From an uncultured Christensenella sp. (GTDB taxonomy: Bacteria; Bacillota; Clostridia; Christensenellales; Pumilibacteraceae), in NCBI GenBank assembly GCA_910579205.1, contig CAJTTD010000002.1, positions 174,986 to 238,985 on the forward strand: a stretch of 64,000 bases of DNA. The letters are read 5' to 3'. The notes below the pieces were generated by a model. The model was not told where the DNA came from. It did not search any database and saw only the letters and a program-made list of their open reading frames with translations. Shown here piece after piece: positions 16,510 through 24,535 of this stretch; positions within the stretch are counted from its first letter, which is position 1, and each line of letters opens with the position of its first letter. The translations under genes and the position numbers were made by a program.

Positions 16510-17781
16510 ATGATAGATATAAATCTCATACGCAACGACGAAAAGGGTGTGGCGGCTGCGCTCGAAAAACGCGGATATACCGCCGATCTCGGCGCTATTC
16601 TCAAGCTCGACGCCAAGCGGCGCGAGATGATAGGCAGGGCGGAATCGCTCAAAGCGGAAAAGAACAAGGTGAGCGCGGACATACCGCGGCTTAAAAAGAG
16701 CGGGCAAGATGTGCAGCCGATCTTTGAGAAAATGCGCGAGATAGGAAAAGAAATAGACGCTTGCGACGAGAGCATAAGGGCGGTAGAAGCGGAATTGAAC
16801 AACGCTCTGTTGTGTCTGCCCAATCTGCCCGATCCCGACGTTGTTGCGGGCGGCAAAGAAAATAACGAAGTGATAAAAGTATGGGGAGAAAAACCCGTTT
16901 TCGACTTCGAGATCAAAAACCACGTCGATCTTTGCGAGAGCTTGAAACTCATAGATTACGAGCGCGGCGTTAAGATATCGGGCAACGGGTCTTGGCTGTA
17001 CACCGGTCGCGGCGCTGTGCTCGAATGGGCGCTTCTCAACTATTTCATCAAGACGCATTTGTCCGACGGTTACATGTTCATATTGCCCCCGCACATGCTC
17101 AATTACGAGTGCGGTCTGGGCGCGGGACAGTTCCCCAAATTCGAGGACGACGTTTACCGCATAGAGACGGAAGGGGGCGCGGCGAGAAGATTTTTGCTCC
17201 CCACTGCGGAAACGGCGTTGGTAAACATTTACCGCGGCGAAATAATACCGCAAAACGAATTGCCCAAAAAACTGTTCGCATATACGCCTTGCTACCGCAA
17301 AGAGGCGGGCAGCTACCGCGCGGAAGAACGCGGCATGATACGCGGACATCAGTTCGACAAAGTGGAAATGGTGCAGATAACCACGCCCGAAACAAGCAAG
17401 CAAGCGTTTGAAGAGCTTTTGCAAAAAGCATGCGCGCTCGTAGAAGGGCTGGGATTGCATTACAGACTGAGCAAACTTGCGGCGGGCGACTGTTCCGCGT
17501 CCATGGCGCGCACTTACGACATAGAAGTGTGGATACCGTCCATGGGCATATACAAAGAAGTCAGTTCGGTGTCCAATGCGAACGACTATCAAGCGCGCAG
17601 AAATTCTACGCGTTACCGCGGCGCGGACGGCAAAATAAATTTTGTCCACACGCTCAACGGTTCGGGACTTGCTACGTCGCGCATATTGCCCGCTATAGTA
17701 GAGCAGAATCAGAATGCCGACGGATCGGTAACCGTTCCCGCGGTGTTGCGTGAGTTTGTCGGCTGCGACATACTCAAGTAA
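16510..17781 (+). CDS. serS: Seryl-tRNA synthetase
   Basis: 423 residues from the ATG at 16510 (RBS AAAGAGGAAG). N-terminal coiled-coil arm for the tRNA-Ser variable arm (residues 30-100), then the class II core: motif 2 region YTPCYRKEAGSYRAEERGMIRGHQF is intact in order (catalytic Arg and Glu present), and motif 3 NGSGLATSRILPAIVE. Charges tRNA-Ser and supplies tRNA-Sec precursor charging. First gene of an apparent operon with an unknown small protein and a GH3-like protein. Confidence 0.96.
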   Translation: MIDINLIRNDEKGVAAALEKRGYTADLGAILKLDAKRREMIGRAESLKAEKNKVSADIPRLKKSGQDVQPIFEKMREIGKEIDACDESIRAVEAELNNALLCLPNLPDPDVVAGGKENNEVIKVWGEKPVFDFEIKNHVDLCESLKLIDYERGVKISGNGSWLYTGRGAVLEWALLNYFIKTHLSDGYMFILPPHMLNYECGLGAGQFPKFEDDVYRIETEGGAARRFLLPTAETALVNIYRGEIIPQNELPKKLFAYTPCYRKEAGSYRAEERGMIRGHQFDKVEMVQITTPETSKQAFEELLQKACALVEGLGLHYRLSKLAAGDCSASMARTYDIEVWIPSMGIYKEVSSVSNANDYQARRNSTRYRGADGKINFVHTLNGSGLATSRILPAIVEQNQNADGSVTVPAVLREFVGCDILK

Positions 17782-17802
17782 GCTTTAAGAGGAATGTTCA
17801 CC

Positions 17803-18201
17803 ATGCGACAGAGAAACGGCTTTAACGGAGATAAACCCGCCGCGGACGGCGGAAACAAATATCCCAATCTCATCGAGTATGAAGAAAAATTCAGTATACC
17901 CACCGACGGCGGAGCATACGGCATGCAAAGCCCCGTTCAAAACGACGTCGGCGGCGGATACGGCGTGCCGTCGCAGTACGGAAGCGCGCAGCAATTCGGT
18001 TCGCCGTCTCCCGTAAGCAGCGGCGCGACCGCAGTGCAAAGCGGATACGGAATGCCCGTAAGCGAGCGTCCAATGGTATTCGCGTTGCGCAGATTTACTG
18101 ACATGTATGTTTACGAATATAAAGACAGATTGGAATACTACCGCAGAACGGCTAACGGCATGGAGTTTGTAAATACCGAATACAAACGTCCCGCAGTGTG
18201 A
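17803..18201 (+). CDS. Small Gly/Ser/Gln-rich protein of unknown function
   Basis: 132 residues from the ATG at 17803, chosen because the RBS AAGAGGA lies 9-10 bases upstream (an ATG at 17794 is too close). Residues 10-85 are low complexity, rich in Gly, Ser, Tyr and Gln; the last 45 residues look folded, with alternating aromatic strands (VFALRRFTDMYVYEYKDRLE, YYRRTANGMEFV). No signal peptide. It lies between serS and the GH3-like gene and is probably co-transcribed. Not recognised. Confidence 0.6.
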   Translation: MRQRNGFNGDKPAADGGNKYPNLIEYEEKFSIPTDGGAYGMQSPVQNDVGGGYGVPSQYGSAQQFGSPSPVSSGATAVQSGYGMPVSERPMVFALRRFTDMYVYEYKDRLEYYRRTANGMEFVNTEYKRPAV

Positions 18202-18239
18202 TTTTTCGGTACACCCATTCGGCGAGGAGGACAGCGACT

Positions 18240-20222
18240 ATGGAAATAGATAAGATCCGCGGACTTATTTCGGTCATGAAACTGCAGGACAAGATCGCGC
18301 TTGTAGGCGGCGGCAACGGAATCGCCGCGCTCGACAGACCCAAGCTTGCGGTAACCGATATGGGCGAGTACGTATTGCCGTATTTTGCCGCCGAGCCGTC
18401 TCAGCTCGCGCTCGGTTGCACATTTTCTCCCGAGATATGCGCGGCTGTTTCAAAAGCTCGCTCGGTCGAAGCCGCAAGCGAGAGATCGGCATTTTCGAGC
18501 GCCGTGGGCTGCGGACTTATACGCGACCCCATGAAGCAAGACGCGGCGCAGTTCTTTTCGGAGGACGCGGTGGTCGCCGCCGAACTTTTAAAGGGGTACG
18601 CAACGGGCTGCGAATTGGGGTGTTTGTTTACGGACGCACTCGGTCAAGGACGGTTCGTAAACAGAACTATAGACAGCCGCGCGCTCAACGAACTGTATTT
18701 GTATCCGCTCAAAACGGCGGGCAAGTATGCCGCGGCTTTGCAACTGGACGGGGGATATCTCAACGGCGAATACGTTTGTACGTCGCGTTCGGTAGCCGAT
18801 AAGTACATAAAGTATCTTTCTAACGACGCCATGCTCGTTACTCAGTTCGGCGCGGTGGGCGGCGTAGACGGCATTATGGGCAACGGCGCTTATCAGCTCG
18901 GCGCGGACGAAGGTACAAAAAAAGAGATCGCGCGCGCCGTGTCCGACGGGACTGTAACGGAAAACAGAATAGACGGTTGCATAGAACGCACGCTTGCATT
19001 TGCCGTAAAGACGACGGAAACATTGGGCAAGCGGCAAGACGACGAACTCGATGACACGACGCTTGCCAATCTCGTATACAATACGACGGTACTGCTCAAA
19101 AACGACGGAGTGCTGCCCGTCAAAAAAACGCCCGTTCTGTTCGGCGATGCGAGTTTCTTCGACGACGGCGACAAGTATGCGATAAAAGATCCGCTTACCG
19201 CGCCGGAAAAATTCGGCGATGTAAATATATTTTTGATAACCGATTACGAAAAAGGCGTTGACGCGTTCGTAATGAAAGCCATAGCAAAAACAGCGGCGGA
19301 AGCGCTTTCGATAGTGGTGTTGTGCGGCGGAGTTGCCGTGCCGCTTCCGTTTGACGAGCTTGTAGGCGCTGTCATGTACTGCCCGTACAGCCCGTCGGTC
19401 GCTGCTATAGTCGCCATGGTATGCGGCGTGTCTCCGCGCGGACATCTGCCGTTCAGTTGGTGCGCGGATAGGGATGCATATCCTTGCAACAATGCCAAAT
19501 TCGCTCAGCGCGGCGATTTCCGTTACGAATCGATGTACAACGGATATCTGCTGTTCAATAATTTTATGTCGCGCGTGAGATATCCGTTCGGACACGGACT
19601 CGATTATACAACGTACGACATAAATAAACTCAACGTGCGCTGCGACGATCTCGATATAAAAGTAGATTTCGTAATAAAAAACAAAGGCGAGCGGTCGGGT
19701 TCGCCCGTAGTGCAAGTATATCTGACGGCGATAGGCGGACAGGTGTACGGCTATTCCAAGCGCCTCGTAGCGTTTAAACGCGTGGATCTCGGCAAGACGG
19801 AAAACGCGTTGATAGAATTGAATATCGACCTTGCCGATTTTGCCGCTTACGACGAGCAGAACGACGCGTATATTCCCGTAGGCGGGCGGTATAGGATAGA
19901 CGTAGGTCTTTCGTCCGCGGATATACGTGCGAGCGCGGAGATAAAAGTTCCGTTCGGATCGCGCGTAAAAGTGGGACTGTCCGATACCGCCGCGCCCGCG
20001 TATTACAAAACGGGCGGGCTGTTCGAGCCGACCGCGCCGCAGATAGAAAAACTCCTAAAAGTTCCGTTCATAAAGAAAGCGGACGACCGTCCCGATATAG
20101 ATCCGCCGTCGCCGTCCAATGTCAAACGCGCGCTCAAGAAAGCGGAAAAAACCGTTCCGCCGCGCCTCATGGGTCAAGTCAAATACAAGATAGAACATAC
20201 GCCCGACAAATACGGCAACTGA
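18240..20222 (+). CDS. Glycoside hydrolase family 3-like protein without catalytic residues
   Basis: 660 residues from the ATG at 18240 (RBS GAGGAGGA). The order of GH3 landmarks is kept: CTFSPEICAAV, RDP...QFFSEDAVVAAELL, IDSRALNELYLYPL, LNGEYVCTS, then a GH3 C-terminal domain (TVLLKNDGVLPVKK; YPFGHGLDYTTY) and a fibronectin-III-like end (VVQVYLTA). But the nucleophile motif SDW is replaced by TQF (in MLVTQFGAVGGVDGI), the KHF motif by FTD, and the substrate-binding SDG by TDM. It has no signal peptide, so it is cytoplasmic. Probably a non-catalytic pseudoenzyme of unknown role. Confidence 0.8.
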   Translation: MEIDKIRGLISVMKLQDKIALVGGGNGIAALDRPKLAVTDMGEYVLPYFAAEPSQLALGCTFSPEICAAVSKARSVEAASERSAFSSAVGCGLIRDPMKQDAAQFFSEDAVVAAELLKGYATGCELGCLFTDALGQGRFVNRTIDSRALNELYLYPLKTAGKYAAALQLDGGYLNGEYVCTSRSVADKYIKYLSNDAMLVTQFGAVGGVDGIMGNGAYQLGADEGTKKEIARAVSDGTVTENRIDGCIERTLAFAVKTTETLGKRQDDELDDTTLANLVYNTTVLLKNDGVLPVKKTPVLFGDASFFDDGDKYAIKDPLTAPEKFGDVNIFLITDYEKGVDAFVMKAIAKTAAEALSIVVLCGGVAVPLPFDELVGAVMYCPYSPSVAAIVAMVCGVSPRGHLPFSWCADRDAYPCNNAKFAQRGDFRYESMYNGYLLFNNFMSRVRYPFGHGLDYTTYDINKLNVRCDDLDIKVDFVIKNKGERSGSPVVQVYLTAIGGQVYGYSKRLVAFKRVDLGKTENALIELNIDLADFAAYDEQNDAYIPVGGRYRIDVGLSSADIRASAEIKVPFGSRVKVGLSDTAAPAYYKTGGLFEPTAPQIEKLLKVPFIKKADDRPDIDPPSPSNVKRALKKAEKTVPPRLMGQVKYKIEHTPDKYGN

Positions 20223-20246
20223 ATAAATTTGATCGAATAACAAAAC

Positions 20247-20283
20247 AAAAACCGACAAGCACATCACGTGTTTGTCGGTTTTT
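20247..20283 (-). terminator. Terminator of SRP RNA (possibly bidirectional)
   Basis: An 11- to 12-bp stem AAAACCGACAA.../TTGTCGGTTTT with A and T runs on both sides. On the minus strand it ends the SRP RNA; on the plus strand it could end the GH3-like operon. Confidence 0.85.
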
Positions 20284-20284
20284 G

Positions 20285-20552
20285 AAACTGCGCGCCGTCT
20301 TTGATAAAACGTACCGAAGCGTTCTCCCGTCGGTTAACTCCGTTAGAGCTACCTTGTGGCACACGCCACTTCTTGCTTAGTGCTGCTGCGGTCAAGCCCT
20401 GACACGGTTCACAAGCAGACGTTGCACAAGACCCTAACATCAACGCCACCTAACGGTAACAGACCTCCCATACGCAAACCGAGGACGGTGTTCGACCCTA
20501 CTGTAGCGGATTGTAGGTTACAGAGCGCCGCTAACTCTCCGTCTAGCGCAGT
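20285..20552 (-). ncRNA. ffs: Signal recognition particle RNA, large Firmicutes type
   Basis: About 267 nt on the minus strand, the size of Bacillus scRNA. The 5' part has the Alu-domain pattern of the Firmicutes RNA (GCGCTAGACGGAGAGTTAGC, then CCTACAATCCGCTACAG), and the S domain has GTGAACC, GTCAGG and AGCAGCACTAAGCA on the two sides of helix 8. Helix 5 arms pair in part (CCGTTAG with CTAACGG). The helix 8 tip is GGGCTTGACCGC where most bacteria have a GGAA tetraloop. The RNA has its own promoter and terminator. It scaffolds Ffh for co-translational membrane targeting. Confidence 0.9.
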
Positions 20553-20558
20553 AAACTA

Positions 20559-20587
20559 AGTATAAAGCTTTTGCAAAAAAAACGCAA
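20559..20587 (-). promoter_or_regulatory. Promoter of SRP RNA
   Basis: Read on the minus strand: TTGCGT (20587-20582), spacer 17, TATACT (20564-20559), with a predicted start at about 20552. Confidence 0.8.
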
Positions 20588-20645
20588 GTGTTTTGCCGCC
20601 GTATCGACGCGATTTTTGCCGTATGCGCGCGCAGTATAAAAATAT

Positions 20646-20659
20646 GTTGATTTATCAAC
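20646..20659. promoter_or_regulatory. Operator copy 1, GTTGATTTATCAAC
   Basis: A 6-bp inverted repeat GTTGAT/ATCAAC with a TT centre, just upstream of the -35 box of the marR gene. Identical to the copy at 20703. Confidence 0.8.
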
Positions 20660-20667
20660 GATTTTGC

Positions 20668-20696
20668 TTGACATGCGTTGAGTTGTTTAATATAAT
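20668..20696 (+). promoter_or_regulatory. Sigma-A promoter of the marR-amidohydrolase unit
   Basis: TTGACA 20668-20673, spacer 17, TATAAT 20691-20696, both perfect consensus, framed by two identical operators. Confidence 0.9.
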
Positions 20697-20702
20697 GTTT
20701 AA

Positions 20703-20716
20703 GTTGATTTATCAAC
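20703..20716. promoter_or_regulatory. Operator copy 2, GTTGATTTATCAAC
   Basis: Same 14 bases as 20646-20659, located at the predicted transcription start and just before the RBS. Likely the autoregulatory site of the MarR protein. Confidence 0.8.
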
Positions 20717-20728
20717 AAAGGAGGTGTT

Positions 20729-21178
20729 ATGGAAAAGATATTCGAGCACTTTACCGTATCCATACTCAAACTGAATAAACTCGTGCAAAAGATCAAAGCG
20801 TTTGAAATGGAAGAATTCGGGCTTAAAGCGGTGCATGTGATGTGCGCTTACTATTTGATCGAAAATCCCGACGGGCTTACCGCGAGCGAGCTTGCCAAGC
20901 TGACGCTCGAGGATAAGGCGGCGATATCGCGCGCGCTTATGCAGTTGCGCGAAAAGGGTTATGTGGCTTACGACCCCAAGACGTATAACGAAAAGATAGT
21001 GCTTACGTTGGCGGGCAAGGCGTTTGCGGAAGCGGTGGCGCAAAAAGCCCAGAGGGCTGTTGCCGCGGGCAGCGCCGATCAGACGGAAGAGGAGCGCGTG
21101 CAGTTTTACAAAACGCTCGAAAACATAGTGGCAAATTTAAAATCTTATTACGACGGTTTGGTCGGAAAAGACGAATAA
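20729..21178 (+). CDS. MarR-family transcriptional regulator
   Basis: 149 residues with a winged helix-turn-helix: LTASELAKLTLEDKAAISRA (recognition region about residues 50-70) followed by the wing LREKGYVAYDPKTYNEKIVL, and helical ends for dimerisation. RBS AAAGGAGG. The promoter is bracketed by two identical 14-bp palindromes, the usual sign of MarR autorepression. It sits 23 bases before a linear amide hydrolase gene, which is its likely target. Ligand unknown. Confidence 0.92.
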   Translation: MEKIFEHFTVSILKLNKLVQKIKAFEMEEFGLKAVHVMCAYYLIENPDGLTASELAKLTLEDKAAISRALMQLREKGYVAYDPKTYNEKIVLTLAGKAFAEAVAQKAQRAVAAGSADQTEEERVQFYKTLENIVANLKSYYDGLVGKDE

Positions 21179-21201
21179 CAACACATAAGGAGCTTATCAT
21201 C

Positions 21202-22500
21202 ATGGAAGAAACAACGGTTGCCGAACAGACGGCGGGAGAAGCGCCCAAGAAAAAAATGAAGCTGTGGGTAAAGATCGTATGCATCGCGCTCGCGGCGATA
21301 GTTGCGGTAGTGGCAATACTCGGCTTTACGTTTTTGGGCGTGTGGAACAACGAGATATCCACTTTTAACAGCTTTAAAAAACTGCGTTCTCGCAACGACG
21401 CAAACGACGAAGGATCTGTATACTTCATGAAGGTGAAAGGCGGATTTTACTTCGACGAGTTGCTTGAGGGCGGCGGCGTATCCACCGACAGTCAGTTGAT
21501 ATCGTACATAACGGAAAACATCACCAAAGGGCTTGTCAAAATGAATATAAGCGAGACGGATATAGGTTGTTCGTCGTTTACCGCGACCACGCCGAGCGGA
21601 GACAAGCTGTTCGCGCGCAATTACGATTTTGCAAAGACCAATGTGTGCATCACTATTTGCGATCCCGGTAAAGGCAGACACAAGTCTTTTTCTACGGTCG
21701 ATCTCAATTACATCGGCATGGACGTGAACAAAGACGTTAGCGGCTTTATGAATAAGGTAACGTGTCTTGCCGCGCCGTTCGTTCCGCTCGACGGCATAAA
21801 CGACGCGGGCGTAAGCTGCGGCATATACATGTCGTATCAAGGCGGCGGCGTGTCCGACGGAACGGTAGCGACCAATCAAAATACGGAAGGCAAGGATGAT
21901 ATTACTTCGACCACTATGCTCAGAATGGTCCTCGATTACGCCGACGACGTGGACGAAGCCGTGGAACTCATAAAGCAATATAATCTACACGACTCGGCTA
22001 ATACCTCCTTCCACTACATGGTGGCGGACGCGTCCGGTAAGAGCGCAATACTCGAGTGGTTGCCCGTAAACGGCACGGACGCTACGGACAACGACGGTTC
22101 GGCGCGCGAGCTTGTAGTTACGTATAACACCGACGAAATGTACGACACGCTGCGCGACGGCGCTGAGTTCGACTATCAGTGGGTAACTAACTTTATCGTT
22201 AAAGATCAAGATACTTATTATACCGATAACGACAGCAAACCGGGCTACGGAAGATACGAGCATATTTACAACAGCCTGAAGTCCACGGGCGGAGTGGTGT
22301 CCGACGAGAACGACGCTATGCGCATACTCGGCGAAGTGGGGCAGCGCACGTTCGGTGGCGGCGGCGGTTGCACGGTACACAGCGCGGTATACAATCTTAC
22401 GCGCAAAACGGTGCTTTGGGTATCCAACGAGTGCTATACGGATAAGACGGCTGTATACTCGTACGATCTTAGTACGGGCGAGCTTAAAAACGTAGCGTAA
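21202..22500 (+). CDS. Membrane-anchored linear amide C-N hydrolase (choloylglycine hydrolase-like, Ntn fold)
   Basis: 432 residues. After a charged N-terminus there is one membrane helix (residues 22-48), then an outside domain. The Ntn-hydrolase core starts at IGCSSFTATTPSGDKLFARN: the Cys would be the N-terminal nucleophile after self-cleavage, and Arg and Asp of ARNYDF match the family of bile salt hydrolase, penicillin V acylase and acyl-CoA:6-APA acyltransferase. Later motifs are INDAGVSCGIYMS and the end region GGGGCTVHSAVYN. Substrate cannot be told from sequence; the surface location fits an amide such as a conjugated bile acid, N-acyl amino acid or signal molecule. Co-transcribed with marR. 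Confidence 0.83.
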   Translation: MEETTVAEQTAGEAPKKKMKLWVKIVCIALAAIVAVVAILGFTFLGVWNNEISTFNSFKKLRSRNDANDEGSVYFMKVKGGFYFDELLEGGGVSTDSQLISYITENITKGLVKMNISETDIGCSSFTATTPSGDKLFARNYDFAKTNVCITICDPGKGRHKSFSTVDLNYIGMDVNKDVSGFMNKVTCLAAPFVPLDGINDAGVSCGIYMSYQGGGVSDGTVATNQNTEGKDDITSTTMLRMVLDYADDVDEAVELIKQYNLHDSANTSFHYMVADASGKSAILEWLPVNGTDATDNDGSARELVVTYNTDEMYDTLRDGAEFDYQWVTNFIVKDQDTYYTDNDSKPGYGRYEHIYNSLKSTGGVVSDENDAMRILGEVGQRTFGGGGGCTVHSAVYNLTRKTVLWVSNECYTDKTAVYSYDLSTGELKNVA

Positions 22501-22520
22501 TGTCGGAGCGTAACGACAGA

Positions 22521-22566
22521 CAAAAAACCGTCGCGCAGTATCTTTAGAGCGCGGCGGTTTTTTATT
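22521..22566. terminator. Bidirectional terminator between amide hydrolase and kinase
   Basis: AAAAAACCGTCGCGC (22522-22536) pairs with GCGCGGCGGTTTTTT (22549-22563), with A and T runs on both ends; it serves the convergent genes. Confidence 0.9.
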
Positions 22567-22582
22567 GTGCTATAGGTGTTGA

Positions 22583-23602
22583 TCACGTTCCGGTGGGTTT
22601 GGTTGGTCTTGCTACGCTTCCCGGCATGAATTCGCCGTAAAACATCTGCTTGAACGCGCCGATGTTGGAATACCGTTCTTTGGGGTTTACCGCCAACGCC
22701 TTGAGCAGAGTTTTTTCGCGTATGGGCTGTATCTGCACGTTGAGCGCGGACGGCGGCACAAGTTTGTCGTGCGCAAACCGTTCGGTCGCTTCGGGCGGGG
22801 GATTACCCACCAAGCAAGTGTATATCGTAGCGCCTATCTCGTAAATATCCGTCCACGGACCTTGCTCGCCGCTTTGCGAATAAAGCTCATACGGCGAATA
22901 TCCCTTTTTAAGTACGAAAAACGGCTTTGATAGATTTTGAGTGTATATGGACGCTGCGCCGAAGTCGATGAGTTTGATCGTGCGGTTATTTACGATTTGG
23001 ATGTTTTCGGGCGAAATGTCTTTATGTATAACGCCGTGCTGATGCAAAAGCAACAGCGTTTCGAGTACGGGGCGCATGATATTGAGGGTTTCGGCAAGGT
23101 GAAGTCTTCCGCCTCTGCCGTTTATAAAACGGTGCAGGCTCATCCCGTCGAGATATTCCATTATTATGTATGCGGTGTTGTTGGAGAGGAAAAAGTCGTA
23201 TATGCTTACTATGCCTTCCATGTGTTTTATGGATGTAAGCACCTTGGCTTCTTGTATAAATGCCGTAAGCCAATAACTGTAAGCCTTGGTATGAGCTTCG
23301 TCGGCTACGACGGCGCATGCTCTCGGCGCGCGCGACGCATAACCCTTGGGCATAAATTCTTTTATAGCGACGCGCCTACAAGTGAGCATGTCGTACGCTT
23401 TGTACGTAATGCCGAAACCACCGCGACCGAGCGGCAGACCTATGAGATAACGTCCCGAAAGCAAAGTGCGCAGCGGAAGCGCGGTGGGCGGCGTTTTGTC
23501 GTCCGAAGCGGGTTTTTTGCAATGCGTACACACTTTGGTACGCGGGTCAAGCGTTCCGAAGCAGTTCAAGCATATTGAGGTTATGTCTCTCGTATCCCAC
23601 AT
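22583..23602 (-). CDS. Hanks-type Ser/Thr protein kinase with N-terminal zinc ribbon
   Basis: 339 residues from the ATG at 23602. The upstream in-frame codons overlap the -35 and -10 boxes and cannot be translated from this promoter. N-terminus: C11, C14, C25 and C28 form a zinc ribbon. Kinase domain from residue 52: G-loop GRGGFG (59-64), VAIK (Lys81), catalytic loop HKDISPENI (HRD replaced by HKD), DFGAA. A short tail ends the protein; there is no membrane segment and no PASTA repeats, so it is not PrkC/StkP. Substrates unknown. The predicted mRNA is leaderless. Confidence 0.87.
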   Translation of the reverse strand: MWDTRDITSICLNCFGTLDPRTKVCTHCKKPASDDKTPPTALPLRTLLSGRYLIGLPLGRGGFGITYKAYDMLTCRRVAIKEFMPKGYASRAPRACAVVADEAHTKAYSYWLTAFIQEAKVLTSIKHMEGIVSIYDFFLSNNTAYIIMEYLDGMSLHRFINGRGGRLHLAETLNIMRPVLETLLLLHQHGVIHKDISPENIQIVNNRTIKLIDFGAASIYTQNLSKPFFVLKKGYSPYELYSQSGEQGPWTDIYEIGATIYTCLVGNPPPEATERFAHDKLVPPSALNVQIQPIREKTLLKALAVNPKERYSNIGAFKQMFYGEFMPGSVARPTKPTGT

Positions 23603-23608
23603 GGGTCT

Positions 23609-23638
23609 ATTATATACCGAACCCGCAGAGTTTGTCAA
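23609..23638 (-). promoter_or_regulatory. Promoter of the zinc-ribbon kinase, predicted leaderless
   Basis: On the minus strand TTGACA (23638-23633), spacer 18, TATAAT (23614-23609); the ATG starts 7 bases after the -10 box. Confidence 0.75.
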
Positions 23639-23731
23639 TAATTTGCCGCGGATACTTTATCGCGCCGCAATAAATTCGTGCGTGCCGCGGCATTATATTT
23701 TACGCATATCGGTATTATTTCGTAAAATCGA

Positions 23732-23760
23732 TTGACCGTTTTGTTTCTTAGTGGTATAAT
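23732..23760 (+). promoter_or_regulatory. Sigma-A promoter of the hemolysin III-ileS operon
   Basis: TTGACC 23732-23737, spacer 17, TATAAT 23755-23760. The leader of about 80 bases contains a hairpin (CCCGAGC/GCTCGGG, 23789-23795 with 23806-23812) without a T run. Confidence 0.85.
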
Positions 23761-23848
23761 AGACCGAAGGCAATACGCGGAAAGAAATCCCGAGCTGATA
23801 AAAATGCTCGGGGTTCGTTAATAAATCTGTGATTGTGATATCGTTTAC

Positions 23849-24529
23849 ATGAGTAAGGCGAAGGTAGTACAAACGCAAATAGCATACAGTCGGCCTGAAG
23901 AACTCACAAATATCATAACGCATTGTTTGGGTGCAGGACTGAGTTTTGTCGGGCTTGTTTTTTTAATGCTCAAATGTACTTCGCTCGGCTATTCGGCGCT
24001 CGCGATCGTATCCGTATTTTTGTACGGTTTGTCTATGATAGTCATGTTTACGATAAGCGCGCTTTACCATTCGTTTAAATACGGAACGCGGGTGCGGGCG
24101 GTATTCAGACGGCTCGACCACTGCTCCATATCCATACTTATATTCGGAACTTATGCGCCGACCATGCTCATAGGAATGATGCGCGGCGGCACAGCCGACA
24201 ATATCTGGGGTTATGCGCTATTCGCCGTAGTTTGCGTTATGGCGATATTGTCTATAGTTTTCAACGCGATAAACGTTACAAAGTTCAAGGTATTCAGCCT
24301 TATAGCGTACGTCATAATGGGCTGGGCGTGTATAGTGCGCATAGACCGCATAGCCGATCTGTGCGGCTTCGGCTTTTTTTGGTTTTTGCTCGGCGGCGGC
24401 GTTGCGTATTCGGTAGGCATTATATTTTACGCAGTAAAAAAGATCCCGTTCAATCACGCCGTATGGCATTTGTTCGTGCTCGGCGGCGCGGCGTTGCATT
24501 ACGTAGGAATTTACACATATCTGTTGTGA
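23849..24529 (+). CDS. Hemolysin III / YqfA family membrane protein (PAQR superfamily)
   Basis: 226 residues with seven hydrophobic helices. Family landmarks: EELTNIITHCLGAGLS at the N-terminus, SALYHS, LDHCSISILIFGTYAP, and the last helix region HAVWHLFVLGGAALHY; the conserved His, Ser and Asp residues match the zinc-binding core of PAQR proteins. The bacterial role is membrane-related and not well defined. The ATG has no clear RBS. Six bases separate it from ileS. Confidence 0.92.
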   Translation: MSKAKVVQTQIAYSRPEELTNIITHCLGAGLSFVGLVFLMLKCTSLGYSALAIVSVFLYGLSMIVMFTISALYHSFKYGTRVRAVFRRLDHCSISILIFGTYAPTMLIGMMRGGTADNIWGYALFAVVCVMAILSIVFNAINVTKFKVFSLIAYVIMGWACIVRIDRIADLCGFGFFWFLLGGGVAYSVGIIFYAVKKIPFNHAVWHLFVLGGAALHYVGIYTYLL

Positions 24530-24535
24530 GGAAAC

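Noticed and set aside
16370..16510. T-box riboswitch before serS (also looked for before ileS and lysS)
   Set aside because: Leaders are too short or lack the GGTGGNACCGCG-type antiterminator; the serS leader is about 33 bases.
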